Shown piece after piece: positions 1 through 9,007 of a stretch of 64,000 bases of DNA (position 1 is its first letter; every line of letters starts with the position of its first letter). Both the position numbers and the translations under genes were made by a program. Source of the DNA: an uncultured Clostridia bacterium (GTDB taxonomy: Bacteria > Bacillota > Clostridia > TANB77 > CAG-508); assembly GCA_934167755.1 (NCBI GenBank), contig CAKPLT010000006.1, forward strand, positions 17,370 to 81,369. The letters run 5' to 3'. Below the pieces are notes generated by a model, which saw only the letters and a program-made list of their open reading frames with translations, did no database searches and had not been told where the DNA came from.

Positions 1-1238
1 TCAGTACGAGGATTGTCAGAGGTTATAAATGTAAAATCTGCTATTCTTCCAGATATTTCTCCCATAATTGGTCTTTTGCCTTTATCTCTATCTCCTCCAC
101 AGCCAAATACAGAAATTACTTTTCCTCTTGTATAACTTTTTACTGCTGATAATATATTTTGCAAACTTTCAGGAGAATGTGCATAATCTATCATTATTGG
201 AATTTCTTTTTTATTTGGAACCATTTCTGATCTACCTGGTACTTTAATTTCAAGTAATGCTTCTATTACTTTATCTGATGGAATACCTAATTTTTTAGCA
301 ACACAAATAGCTGCTAATGCATTATAAACACTAAATCTTCCTGGAATATCAACTTTTACTCTTTCATTTCTATCAGATATTTTCACTCTAAAATCCACAT
401 AAGAATTAGTTATTGTAATATCTTTTGCAAGAACTTCACAATAATTATCAATTCCATATGTCATAATCTTACTATCTGGAAACATAGCTGGTACTTTTGA
501 TACTTGTAAATCATCAACATTTACTATTCCATTATCACACATTTTAAATAATTTTAATTTTGACTCAAAATAGTCCTTCATATCTGGATGTTCTTTTTCA
601 CTAATATGATCTTCTGAAAAGTTTGTAAATAAAACTATATCAAAATTACATCCATCAACTCTATGTAGTTTCAAGCTTTGAGAAGAAACTTCCATTACAA
701 CATATTCTACTCCCGCATCCACCATTTGTGCAAAAGTTCTTTGTAATTCTATACTTTCTGGAGTTGTTCTACTACTTTCAGAAATCATTTTTCCATTTAT
801 ATATGTCGCAATTGTACCAATCAATCCAACTTTGTGTCCTGCCTTTTCTAAAATCTCTTTAATCATAAATGTAGTTGTAGTTTTTCCTTTTGTTCCAGTA
901 ACACCTATTAATTTAAAATTCTTTGATGGATTTTCATAAAAATTACAACTACAAATAGCTAAAGCCTCTCTTGTGTCTTTTGCCATAATTAATGTAACAT
1001 CATCTGTTAAATTTATTGACTTCAAATCACATCCTTCTTGTACCATAATAACTTTTGCACCAGCTTTTATTGCATCATTTATATATGCATGACCATCTGT
1101 GCTAAAACCTTTTATAGCAATAAACATATCTCCATCTTTTATATTTTTTGAATTACTGTCTAATCCACTTACATCTATATCTAGACTACCTTTAGCTTTT
1201 AATCCATCTATTCCTACTAATATCTTTTTTAATTCCAT
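1..1238 (-). CDS. murE: UDP-N-acetylmuramoyl-tripeptide synthetase MurE (C-terminus outside window)
   Basis: Cytoplasmic Mur ligase that adds the third residue of the peptidoglycan stem peptide to UDP-MurNAc-L-Ala-D-Glu. The reverse-strand reading starts MELKKILVGIDG at an ATG behind AAGGAGG and runs without a stop to the window edge. The ATP loop VTGTKGKTTTT lies near residue 110, followed by the central-domain motif MEVSSQSLKLHRVDG and the C-terminal domain. The last visible residues are TSDNPRT: the DNPR motif is the family signature for meso-diaminopimelate as substrate, so an mDAP wall is expected. About 410 residues of the usual 480 or so are present. A family A repeat abuts the Shine-Dalgarno. 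murF and later dcw genes probably follow beyond the edge (inference). Confidence 0.95.
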   Translation of the reverse strand, partial: MELKKILVGIDGLKAKGSLDIDVSGLDSNSKNIKDGDMFIAIKGFSTDGHAYINDAIKAGAKVIMVQEGCDLKSINLTDDVTLIMAKDTREALAICSCNFYENPSKNFKLIGVTGTKGKTTTTFMIKEILEKAGHKVGLIGTIATYINGKMISESSRTTPESIELQRTFAQMVDAGVEYVVMEVSSQSLKLHRVDGCNFDIVLFTNFSEDHISEKEHPDMKDYFESKLKLFKMCDNGIVNVDDLQVSKVPAMFPDSKIMTYGIDNYCEVLAKDITITNSYVDFRVKISDRNERVKVDIPGRFSVYNALAAICVAKKLGIPSDKVIEALLEIKVPGRSEMVPNKKEIPIMIDYAHSPESLQNILSAVKSYTRGKVISVFGCGGDRDKGKRPIMGEISGRIADFTFITSDNPRT

Positions 1239-1249
1239 TTTATCCTCCT

Positions 1250-1303
1250 TTACCATTAGGAACACTCATTAATGGTAAACTTTTTTACCATTTGGGACAC
1301 CCT
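1250..1303. repeat. Family A palindromic repeat in the murE leader (degenerate copy)
   Basis: This copy follows the 14.8 kb copy over about 40 bases (taccattaggaacactcat, then aatggtaaac, then a T-run and taccatttgggacaccc). It ends directly against the murE Shine-Dalgarno sequence, so a murE transcript would carry it in its leader. Confidence 0.6.
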
Positions 1304-1387
1304 TAGTTTTTCTATTATATTTTTTTCTATAATTGTTTACATTATATAACTAAATTTTATTTTTGTATAGTAAAAAAAGAAAAAAAA

Positions 1388-1412
1388 TCACTTAATTATA
1401 TTTATTAAGTGA
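1388..1412 (-). terminator. Rho-independent terminator after dps
   Basis: A 9-bp stem (TCACTTAAT / ATTAAGTGA) with a 7-base loop is followed on the reverse strand by a run of eight T. It lies just past the dps stop codon. Confidence 0.8.
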
Positions 1413-1428
1413 CTTTATTTTTTATGAT

Positions 1429-1866
1429 TTATTTAAGCATTTCATTTAACATCCATAGTTTTTTTGAATAATTACTCAAATAATTATCAATCATTGCTGA
1501 TGTTGCATACCATGAGTTCTTCTCCGCTTCTTGTTTTATTTGATGTGCCTTCTTGTCCAATATTTGTATATCTTGTATTAAAACTTCTATTATTTGTAAG
1601 CTTTTAATTTTCTCATTTTGTGCTTCTTGAATTTCAGAATGGTTTAAAAAATCTTTAATTGTTCCTAATGGTTGATGTCCTAGTGATAAAATATGTTCAG
1701 CAATTTCATCTATTTGCTCTCTTATTTCATCATAATATTCTTCTAATTTTTCATGTGTAACAAAAAAGCCTTTTCCTGTAACATTCCAGTGATAGTTTTG
1801 TAATTTTACATTGAATATCTCTAAATCGCTTAGAAATTCATTTAAACATTTTACTATTTCTTCCAT
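1429..1866 (-). CDS. dps: Dps-family ferritin-like DNA-binding protein
   Basis: Dps proteins form 12-subunit cages that oxidise and store iron and protect DNA from oxidative damage. The 145-residue length and the N-terminal half fit the family: NYHWNVTGKGFFVTHEKLEE followed by an acidic helix (YDEIREQIDEIAEHIL) carries the His/Asp/Glu residues of the inter-subunit ferroxidase site. I start at the ATG of MEEIVKCL because GAGAGG lies 7 bases upstream. The in-frame start eight codons earlier would place that Shine-Dalgarno inside the gene. It is monocistronic with its own terminator. PerR control would be usual for the family, but I did not recognise a box. Confidence 0.88.
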   Translation of the reverse strand: MEEIVKCLNEFLSDLEIFNVKLQNYHWNVTGKGFFVTHEKLEEYYDEIREQIDEIAEHILSLGHQPLGTIKDFLNHSEIQEAQNEKIKSLQIIEVLIQDIQILDKKAHQIKQEAEKNSWYATSAMIDNYLSNYSKKLWMLNEMLK

Positions 1867-1947
1867 AACATACCTCTCTTTCAAATACATTATGTACGGG
1901 TTTTATTTTTTTATTCAGCTTTGTTTATTGTTTTAACTAAGCACCTT

Positions 1948-2886
1948 TTATTCAAATTTGCTACCTATTTCAATTTTGTTTCCTCTCAAAAAATCTTGAA
2001 TATTCATTTTTTTTGCATTTTCACCTTGTATCTCTATTACTTTTATAATACCTTCTTTTGCTTTTATGTACAATCCTTCTTTACTATCAGCTTTTATAAC
2101 TGTACCATTTTCAATATTAGAATTGACATCTTGTAAAATATCAACTCTCCAAAATTTAATCTTTTTGCCATCTAAATATGAATATGTTCCCATTATTGGA
2201 TTTAAGCCTCTAACAAGATTTTTTATCTGTTTTGCACTCTTATTTTTCCAATCTATTTTAGACATTTCTTTGTCTAACATTGGTGCTACAGAAAAATCAG
2301 TACCTTGTGGAATTCTTGGTGCAGTTCCATCTTCTATTTGTTTTAAAGTTTTTACTAATAAATTAGCTCCTATTTTTGATAGCCTTTCCCATATTTCTCC
2401 TGTTGTGTCATCTTCACCAATTTCAATTTCTTCTTTTAAAATCATATCTCCTGTATCCATTCCAGTATCCATATACATTGTAGTTATACCTGTTGTTTTA
2501 TCTCCATTTAACACAGCCCATTGAATTGGAGCCGCACCTCTATATTGTGGAAGTAACGATCCATGTACATTAATACAACCAAACTTAGCAATTTCTAATA
2601 TTTCTTTTGGTAATATTTTTCCATATGCAACAACACATATTGCATCAGGTTGAAGTCTTTTTATTTCTTCTATAAATTCAATATTATTTTTTACCTTTTC
2701 AGGTTGATATATTTTTATATTTTTTTCAACTGCAAACTCTTTTACAGGTGATGCAATTAATTTCATTCCTCTTCCTTTTGGTCTATCAGGATTTGTTACT
2801 ACTGCTAATATTTTATGTCCTGCATTATATACCGCTTCTAATGACTCTTTAGCAAAATTTGGTGTTCCCATAAATACTATTCTCAT
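1948..2886 (-). CDS. fmt: Methionyl-tRNA formyltransferase
   Basis: Transfers a formyl group from 10-formyltetrahydrofolate to Met-tRNA(fMet) to make the initiator tRNA. The 312-residue protein begins MRIVFMGTPNFA. It carries the folate-site motif HGSLLPQYRGAAPIQWA near residue 110, the following MDTGMDTGD segment, and a C-terminal OB-like domain from about 205. Length is normal. Start supported by AAGGAAGAATTAAAG. It lies 2 bases downstream of rsmA, so the two are probably co-transcribed. def and priA, common partners of fmt, are not next to it. Confidence 0.95.
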   Translation of the reverse strand: MRIVFMGTPNFAKESLEAVYNAGHKILAVVTNPDRPKGRGMKLIASPVKEFAVEKNIKIYQPEKVKNNIEFIEEIKRLQPDAICVVAYGKILPKEILEIAKFGCINVHGSLLPQYRGAAPIQWAVLNGDKTTGITTMYMDTGMDTGDMILKEEIEIGEDDTTGEIWERLSKIGANLLVKTLKQIEDGTAPRIPQGTDFSVAPMLDKEMSKIDWKNKSAKQIKNLVRGLNPIMGTYSYLDGKKIKFWRVDILQDVNSNIENGTVIKADSKEGLYIKAKEGIIKVIEIQGENAKKMNIQDFLRGNKIEIGSKFE

Positions 2887-2888
2887 CT

Positions 2889-3758
2889 TTAATTCTTCCT
2901 TTCAGTTATAATTCTTGCAATATTTGAAAAATCTTGAATTGTCAATTCTTCTGCCCTAATATTCTCATTTAAATTTAAATTTTTTAATACCTTAAGTCCT
3001 TCTTCTTTATTAAGAAATACTTTCGTATTTGTCAATGCATTTAAAAGAGTTTTTCTTCTTTGCATAAATGCACTTTTAATAACCATAAACATTACTTTTG
3101 GATTTTCTATTTCTACAATAGGTGTATCTCTTAAATTCATTTTTATTACTTCTGAAGTAACTTCTGGTTCTGGTATAAATGAACTATTGGGAACCTCCAT
3201 TATTTTTTCAGAATCACAATAATAATATACTGTATATGTAATTGTCCCTGTATTCTTGCTACCTGGTATTTCTATTAATCTATCTGCGACTTCTTTTTGT
3301 ATCATAACAGTTATACTTTTAATATCAAGCTTTTCTTCTAATAATTTCATTATTATTGGAGTTGTAATATAATATGGTAAATTTGCAACCACTTTTACAT
3401 TCTTTATTTTTCCTTGTTTTTTGTTTTCAGATATAATGTCATTTAAATCTAACTTTAATACATCTGCATTTATTATTTCAAAATTATTATATATTGAAAA
3501 TCTATCTTCCAAAATATTTATCATCTTGCTATCTAACTCTATACATAAAACCTTTCCAGCTTTTTCTAATAGATATTTAGTTAATGTTCCAAGACCTGGA
3601 CCTATTTCGATAACCATATCTTCATTAGTTATTTCACTACAATTTACTATATTTTCTACGACTTCACTATTTATTAAAAAATTTTGTCCTAAACTTTTAT
3701 TTGCCTTTATTTTATATTTTTTCATTAAATATCTTGTTTCTTCTAAAATATTTTCCAT
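2889..3758 (-). CDS. rsmA: 16S rRNA dimethyladenosine transferase RsmA (KsgA)
   Basis: Dimethylates two adjacent adenines in the 3' hairpin of 16S rRNA, late in 30S assembly. The SAM-binding motif IEIGPGLGTLT and the catalytic NLPYYI are visible, with the conserved AFMQRRKTLLNAL helix in the C-terminal domain. I take the ATG of MENILEET (289 residues), 8 bases after AAAGGAAA, over a TTG two codons upstream. It probably forms one unit with fmt immediately downstream. In many Firmicutes it follows rnmV; here it follows a short gap after yraN. Confidence 0.95.
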   Translation of the reverse strand: MENILEETRYLMKKYKIKANKSLGQNFLINSEVVENIVNCSEITNEDMVIEIGPGLGTLTKYLLEKAGKVLCIELDSKMINILEDRFSIYNNFEIINADVLKLDLNDIISENKKQGKIKNVKVVANLPYYITTPIIMKLLEEKLDIKSITVMIQKEVADRLIEIPGSKNTGTITYTVYYYCDSEKIMEVPNSSFIPEPEVTSEVIKMNLRDTPIVEIENPKVMFMVIKSAFMQRRKTLLNALTNTKVFLNKEEGLKVLKNLNLNENIRAEELTIQDFSNIARIITERKN

Positions 3759-3825
3759 TAGCAATTTCCTTTCTTTTACCTGTTAATTATACCCAATTTT
3801 CAGCCCATTTGTCAATATTTATATT

Positions 3826-4176
3826 TTACATAATATCTTTAATGTGGTTTATTTTGCACTTTCCATTTTTTATAATAATTTCTATAACACCAAATCTTAC
3901 ATTCCATCCATATAATTTATTTATATGAATATAAATTTTAGCTGATTTTTTAATATGCATTTTCTTAGTAGAATTTACTGCCATAGCTGGTGTTCCGTAT
4001 TTCATATTATTTCTAGTTTTTATTTCAGTAAAAATTATACTATTATCTTTTTTAGATATAATATCTATTTCACCCTTTTGAGTATAAAAATTAGTTTCTA
4101 TTATTTCATATCCATTGTTTCTTAAATAGTCTTGAGCAATTTTTTCTCCAATTATTCCAAATCTTCTTTTATTCAT
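3826..4176 (-). CDS. YraN / UPF0102 family endonuclease-like protein
   Basis: A member of the small UPF0102 family with a Holliday-resolvase-like restriction endonuclease fold; its cellular role is not settled. Visible motifs are GEIDIISKKDNSIIFTEIKT, which hold the D-(x)n-E-x-K nuclease core, and the downstream TPAMAVNSTKKMHIKKSA, at a usual length of about 116 residues. Two starts are possible: ATG at MNKRRFG, used here, or a TTG seven codons upstream that overlaps the dprA stop and contains the AAAGGA. Gene order dprA-yraN matches many bacteria, where the pair sits next to DNA-uptake or recombination genes. Confidence 0.85.
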   Translation of the reverse strand: MNKRRFGIIGEKIAQDYLRNNGYEIIETNFYTQKGEIDIISKKDNSIIFTEIKTRNNMKYGTPAMAVNSTKKMHIKKSAKIYIHINKLYGWNVRFGVIEIIIKNGKCKINHIKDIM

Positions 4177-4193
4177 TTCGATTGCATTTCCTT

Positions 4194-5087
4194 TCAATAT
4201 TCATTGTCATTTCTAATAAACCTTTGACCTGGCAATTCTATAATCTTGTCCTCTAATTGTAGCATCATAGTTTTATAATTAACTTCACTAATTGAAAGCC
4301 CAATATTTCTTGCTATTTGATTTAAATCTTTAGGTTCATCTGTAATTTCTTTATATACATTTAGTAATTCAGGTGAAATATTAAAATACAAATTTTTTTG
4401 TTTTATTTCTTTTTTACGGAATATAATTTCTGGGTTAATCTTGCTAAGTTCTTCAATAATGTCTTCTGCATTTATAACCAATTTTGCGCCTTTCTGAATA
4501 AGTTCATTTGTTAATATGCCTTTTTTGTTTTCTAAACTACTTGGAACACAAAACACTGGCTTTTTACTTTGATTTGTAAATCTTGCTGTAACACTTGTTC
4601 CACTTCTATAACCAGCTTCTACAACTAATGTTCCAACACCTAATCCAGCAACAATTCTGTTTCTTTCAAGAAATTTATCTGAATCTGCTTGTATATTATT
4701 TTCATATTCTGATATAACTGCACCTCCATTTTTTATAATTTCCTCTATTAATATCTTATTTGTGAGTTTACAAATGTTTTTCAATCCTGAAGGCAAAACC
4801 GCAATGGTTTTTCCACTATTTTTTAAACATTCTTCATGTGCAATACTGTCTATTCCAAATGCTAGACCACTAATAATATTTATTTTATATTCCTGTAACC
4901 CATTTACAAATTTTTTACACATCTTTCTGCCATACTCTGTATTTGTACGAGAGCCTACAACAGCTATTCCAATTTCATTCAAAATTTCCACATTTCCTAA
5001 AACATATAATCTTGATGGTGGTTTTTCTATATTTCTTAACCTTTTTGGATATAATTCACTAAAATATTCAATTATAATTGGCTCCAT
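4194..5087 (-). CDS. dprA: DNA-processing protein DprA (Smf)
   Basis: Binds incoming single-stranded DNA and loads RecA during transformation; also widespread in non-competent species. The Rossmann-like domain is clear: GSRTNTEYGRKMCKKFV near residue 45, then ISGLAFGIDSIAHEECL, IAVLPSGL and the ERNRIVAGL segment near 145. A winged-helix-like C-terminal domain covers about 230-290. Length 297 is normal for the short form. Strong AGGAGG 8 bases upstream. It lies 20 bases after the comM stop, so comM-dprA-yraN looks like one unit. The comM gene beside it is frameshifted. Confidence 0.93.
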   Translation of the reverse strand: MEPIIIEYFSELYPKRLRNIEKPPSRLYVLGNVEILNEIGIAVVGSRTNTEYGRKMCKKFVNGLQEYKINIISGLAFGIDSIAHEECLKNSGKTIAVLPSGLKNICKLTNKILIEEIIKNGGAVISEYENNIQADSDKFLERNRIVAGLGVGTLVVEAGYRSGTSVTARFTNQSKKPVFCVPSSLENKKGILTNELIQKGAKLVINAEDIIEELSKINPEIIFRKKEIKQKNLYFNISPELLNVYKEITDEPKDLNQIARNIGLSISEVNYKTMMLQLEDKIIELPGQRFIRNDNEY

Positions 5088-5106
5088 TTAATTTTCCTCC
5101 TAATTT

Positions 5107-6640
5107 TTATAAACAGTTATTAAACTTATCCAAACATCTATATTGAATTGCTTCTGCAATATGTTTAAATTCAATATTTTTGTTTTCTTCTAAATCTGCA
5201 ATTGTTCTTGCAACCTTCAAAATTCTTTCATATGCTCTAACACTTAATTTAAATTTTTTGAACGCATTTTGTAACAGTTCTTCTCCCTTTTCATCTAATT
5301 TACAAAATTCTGCAATCAGTTTTGTACTAAGCTCTGCATTTGAATAAATTCCATATTTTTTATATCTATCTAATTGAATTTTCCTTGCATAATCAACTCT
5401 TTTTCGTATTTCAGATGATTTTTCTATATCACCTTTTATATTAATTTTTTCAAATTTAGGTCTTTTTACTTCTATTTGAATATCTATTCTGTCTAATAAT
5501 GGTCCACTTATTTTTCGCAAATATTTATGTATTTCTTGTGTTGTACATTTGCACTCTTTTTCATCATCTCCATAATATCCACAAGGACATGGATTCATAC
5601 TTGCAACAAACATAAAATTACATGGATATTTATAATTTCCGCTTAATCTGTTTATTATTACTTCTCTATTTTCTAAAGGTTCCCTTAAAGATTCTAAAAT
5701 ATTTCTATTAAATTCTGTTAATTCATCAAAAAATAATACACCACAATGTGCCAAACTTATTTCTCCTGGTTTTGGTACTTTTCCTCCTCCAATTATTGTA
5801 CTTATTGGAATTGTATGATGTGGCATTCTAAATGGTCTATTTAATATTAAACCATCTTTTTTTAGTTCACCTGAAATACTATGAATTTTAGTAATTTCCA
5901 TTGATTCATCTATTGTTAATTTAGGTAAAATTGTTACAAGTCTTTTAGCCATCATTGTTTTACCAGAACCAGGACTTCCTATCATAAGACAGTTGTGTCC
6001 TCCTGCTGCAGTAATTTCTAAAGCTCTTTTTACATTTTCTTGACCTTTAACCTCTGAAAAATCAATATTATATTCTTGTTCAAAATCTACTTTTTTGGGT
6101 TTAAATTTAGGAATTTCGTTTTCCTGATTCAAATATTTAATAACTTCTGTTATTGTAGAAACTGGTATAATATCAAGTTCAGAAATTACTCCTGCTTCAT
6201 TTGCATTAGCTTGGGGCAATATCACAGTTTTTATTCCAAGTTCCTTTGCTTCGATACACATTGGTAAAACTCCATTTGTTCTATTTATTTTTCCATCCAA
6301 AGATAATTCTCCTATAAAAATTGTACTTGGCATTTTTCCTATATTAATTCGTGAAATACACCCAATTGCAATTAATATACCGTACTGCCATTGCTAAATC
6401 AAAGCTACTCCCTTCTTTTCTAATATTTGCAGGTGCTAAATTAATTAAAATTTTCTTATTTGGAAATTCTATTCCAGAATTTTTTATACCTGCTTTTATT
6501 CTTTTCTTAGCTTCTTTTACTGTTGCATCTGGCAATCCTACTATCTCGAATTCAGGAATACCATTACTTATATCTGTTTGTATTTCTACTAAATTTCCAT
6601 CTAGCCCATTTAAGACTATCGACTTTATTTTTGATAACAT
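5107..6640 (-). pseudogene. comM: ComM/YifB AAA+ Mg-chelatase-like ATPase, split by a one-base frameshift
   Basis: ComM-type helicases drive branch migration during recombination of imported DNA. The family is one chain of about 505 residues; here it is read in two frames. The N-terminal part (6344-6640) follows the family to SSFDLAMAV, then turns into nonsense and stops. The rest (5107-6333) begins at MPSTIFIGELSLDG and holds Walker A GSPGSGKTMMAKR, LFFDELTEF and the zinc-like CPCGYYGDDEKEC segment. Dropping the forward-strand G at about 6382 restores AVGILIAIGCISRINIGK and joins both halves perfectly. The damage is therefore a single inserted base: either a young mutation or a sequencing error. 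Confidence 0.9.
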
Positions 6641-6732
6641 ATTTTACCTCCTAAAATTTTAGTTTTTTATTGATTTTTATAACTGTTTATTATAAAATGT
6701 ATCTAGATTTTTAACAAAAGAATGGTGATAAT

Positions 6733-8649
6733 ATGAAAAAAAATAATAAAAAGAAAAAAATTATAAAACCAAAAAAGAAAATAGAAAAAAATAATATTAA
6801 TGTTGCAAATAAAATTGCTCCATCAAGAATAATCTTTATTTTACTTATAGTTATATTTTTTATGATTGCTCTAATACTTCGTGTTGGATATTTACAATTT
6901 ATTGATGGAAACCATTTGCAGACATTAGCAACTTCTCAACAGACATTAACTGAAACAATATCTGCAAAGCGTGGCAATATATATGATTCCAAAGGTAATG
7001 CCTTAGCAATTAGCTATGATACAGATAAAATTTATGTTGAGCCATCTCTTATAAAAGAAGATGCCAACAAAAGCATTGTAGCACAAGGATTATCTTCTAT
7101 TTTAGAATTAGATTCAAATGAGCTACTTTCAAAAATAAACTCTTCAACAGGCAAAGTCCTTATTGCTTCTAATGTAGAGCAAAGTAAAATAGATGAAATA
7201 ACTAATTGGAAAAGCAATTTAAAATTTTCTACTGGTATTAGTTTTGAAGAATCAACATCACGATCATATCCTTCTAAGACTTTAGCTTCAACAATTCTTG
7301 GTTTTGTTGGGACAGATAATCAAGGATTGGCTGGAATCGAGTCCTCTTGGGATTCTTTTCTTAGAGGAACTGCTGGCAAATCTGTAAGTTTGAAAGATGC
7401 AAATCAATCTGAAATTGCAAATTCAAATCAAACATATATTGCAGCAGAAAATGGTTATAACATTACTTTAACAATAGATTCTAATATTCAAAGTATTGTT
7501 GAAAAACATCTAGCACAAGCTGTTGAAGAATATAAATGTCAAAGTGGTATTACAATAGCAATGGATCCATCAACTGGAAAAATTTTAGCTATGGCAGACT
7601 ATCCAAATTATGATTGTAACTCTCCGTATTCTCCAAACTCATATTTATCCAAAACATGGGATACTCTTTCATCAGAAGATAAAAATAGTGCATTATATAG
7701 AATGTGGACTCCAAAATCTGTTACTGATACTTATGAGCCTGGTTCTGTTTTTAAAATTATTACTTCTTCAATTGCTTTAGAAGAAAATATTGTAGACACA
7801 GACACAACAACTTTTAATTGTACTGGTTCTATATCTATCCCTGGCGAAGTTAGACCAATTCAGTGTCACAAGTATCCTTATTCTCATGGGGTTCAAAGCT
7901 TAAGACAAGCATTAGAAAATTCTTGTAATCCTGCATTTGTAGATTTAGGATTACGAATTGGTAAAGAACGCTCTTACAAATATTATGAAGCATTAAATTT
8001 TTTTGGAAAAACTGGAATTTCACTTTCAGGTGAACCTAAAAATGGTGGAATATTTTATGATATAAACAAAATTAAACCTCATGAACTTGGAACAATGTCT
8101 TTTGGACAGCGTTTTACAATTACACCTATTCAAATGATTACAGCTGCTGCTTGTATAGCTAATGATGGTGTTTTACTACAACCACAAATAGTAGATCATA
8201 TTACAAATACTGATACTGGTGAAATCACAACTTTTGATGCTCAAGAAGTTAGGCAAGTATTTTCTAAAGAAACTTCTGACAAGGTTGCTTCAATGATGGA
8301 ATCTGTTGTAGAAAGCGGCACTGGAAAAAAAGTAAAATATGATGATAGTATTAAAGATAATATGTCTGGATATTCTATTGGAGGAAAAACAGGAACTTCT
8401 GAACCGATAAATGGTTCTACTGACGGATATATTGCTTCATTTTTAGCAATTTCTCCTGTTGAAAATACAAAAATAGTTTTACTTGTTATTTTAGATACTC
8501 CTGGTGAAGGGGTAAACCATAATGGTGGGCAAATTGCTGCCCCTACCGCCGGAAAGATGCTTTCTGAAATTTTACCTTATATGGGCATTGAAACAGGAAA
8601 TAAAGACTCTGAAAATAACGGAAATATATCAGAAAAAGATTTATATTAA
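6733..8649 (+). CDS. Penicillin-binding protein 2 / SpoVD-FtsI-type transpeptidase
   Basis: A class B penicillin-binding protein that cross-links septal or spore-cortex peptidoglycan on the outer face of the membrane. After a very basic N-terminus (poly-Lys/Asn) comes one membrane segment at about 35-55, then the dimerisation domain (RGNIYDSKGNALA near 80). The transpeptidase domain has SVFK as the acylation motif (EPGSVFKIITS), SCN as SxN and KTGT. No PASTA domain is seen, so FtsI-like or SpoVD-like cannot be separated. It is the only forward gene between 1 and 18 kb, and unlike classical dcw clusters it does not sit next to murE. Confidence 0.9.
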   Translation: MKKNNKKKKIIKPKKKIEKNNINVANKIAPSRIIFILLIVIFFMIALILRVGYLQFIDGNHLQTLATSQQTLTETISAKRGNIYDSKGNALAISYDTDKIYVEPSLIKEDANKSIVAQGLSSILELDSNELLSKINSSTGKVLIASNVEQSKIDEITNWKSNLKFSTGISFEESTSRSYPSKTLASTILGFVGTDNQGLAGIESSWDSFLRGTAGKSVSLKDANQSEIANSNQTYIAAENGYNITLTIDSNIQSIVEKHLAQAVEEYKCQSGITIAMDPSTGKILAMADYPNYDCNSPYSPNSYLSKTWDTLSSEDKNSALYRMWTPKSVTDTYEPGSVFKIITSSIALEENIVDTDTTTFNCTGSISIPGEVRPIQCHKYPYSHGVQSLRQALENSCNPAFVDLGLRIGKERSYKYYEALNFFGKTGISLSGEPKNGGIFYDINKIKPHELGTMSFGQRFTITPIQMITAAACIANDGVLLQPQIVDHITNTDTGEITTFDAQEVRQVFSKETSDKVASMMESVVESGTGKKVKYDDSIKDNMSGYSIGGKTGTSEPINGSTDGYIASFLAISPVENTKIVLLVILDTPGEGVNHNGGQIAAPTAGKMLSEILPYMGIETGNKDSENNGNISEKDLY

Positions 8650-8662
8650 AATTTTATGATTT

Positions 8663-8694
8663 GAGATACACCTTAGATGGTGTACCTCTTTATT
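8663..8694 (+). terminator. Terminator after the PBP gene
   Basis: A hairpin, GAG-TACACC / GGTGTA-CTC with a six-base loop, is followed by TTTATTTTT on the forward strand. It starts about 13 bases after the stop codon and also separates the gene from the convergent TSCPD gene. Confidence 0.75.
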
Positions 8695-8695
8695 T

Positions 8696-8947
8696 TTAGT
8701 TCTTTTTCTTATATTCTTCTAAAGCTATTGCTACTTGATCTGGACAAGATGTACCCCTTGCACCACATGGTATTCCTTTTAGCATTCCTATTACTTCATC
8801 TACAGTTTTTCCAACTACAAGTCTTGAAACTCCTATAGTATTTCCTGGACAACCTCCAACAATTTTTAAACTTTTTATTATATTATTATCAATTTGAAAG
8901 ATCATCTGCATTGAACAAACACCTTTAGGTGTATATATATATTCCAT
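8696..8947 (-). CDS. TSCPD domain protein (TIGR03905-like)
   Basis: An 83-residue protein of the small TSCPD family. The same domain occurs at the C-terminus of some ribonucleotide reductases. A metal- or nucleotide-binding role is assumed for the family but not established. Four conserved cysteines are visible: KGVCS, GGCPGN, IPCGARGTSCPDQ. I start at MEYIYTPKG, with AAAGGAG about 8 bases upstream, not at the GTG three codons earlier, which overlaps that site. A TTGATT-17-TATAAT promoter precedes it, with a Spo0A-box-like TTCGACA inside the spacer. Confidence 0.85.
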   Translation of the reverse strand: MEYIYTPKGVCSMQMIFQIDNNIIKSLKIVGGCPGNTIGVSRLVVGKTVDEVIGMLKGIPCGARGTSCPDQVAIALEEYKKKN

Positions 8948-8976
8948 TTTCTTCACTCCTTTATATAATTTTCTTA

Positions 8977-9005
8977 ATTATACTAAAGTTTGTCGAAAAA
9001 ATCAA
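8977..9005 (-). promoter_or_regulatory. Candidate promoter of the TSCPD gene with an internal Spo0A box
   Basis: On the reverse strand, TTGATT (9000-9005) and TATAAT (8977-8982) are 17 bases apart. A 7/7 match to the Spo0A box (TGTCGAA on the forward strand, 8991-8997) lies in the spacer, a position at which Spo0A normally represses. Spacing and motif are seen directly; regulation is inferred. Confidence 0.45.
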
Positions 9006-9007
9006 TA

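Noticed and set aside
1921..2886. Forward-strand ORFs opposite fmt, and similar Phe/Leu/Ile-rich ORFs opposite most reverse-strand genes
   Set aside because: They are antisense shadows of AT-rich genes: no Shine-Dalgarno sites, biased composition, and each overlaps a recognised protein completely.
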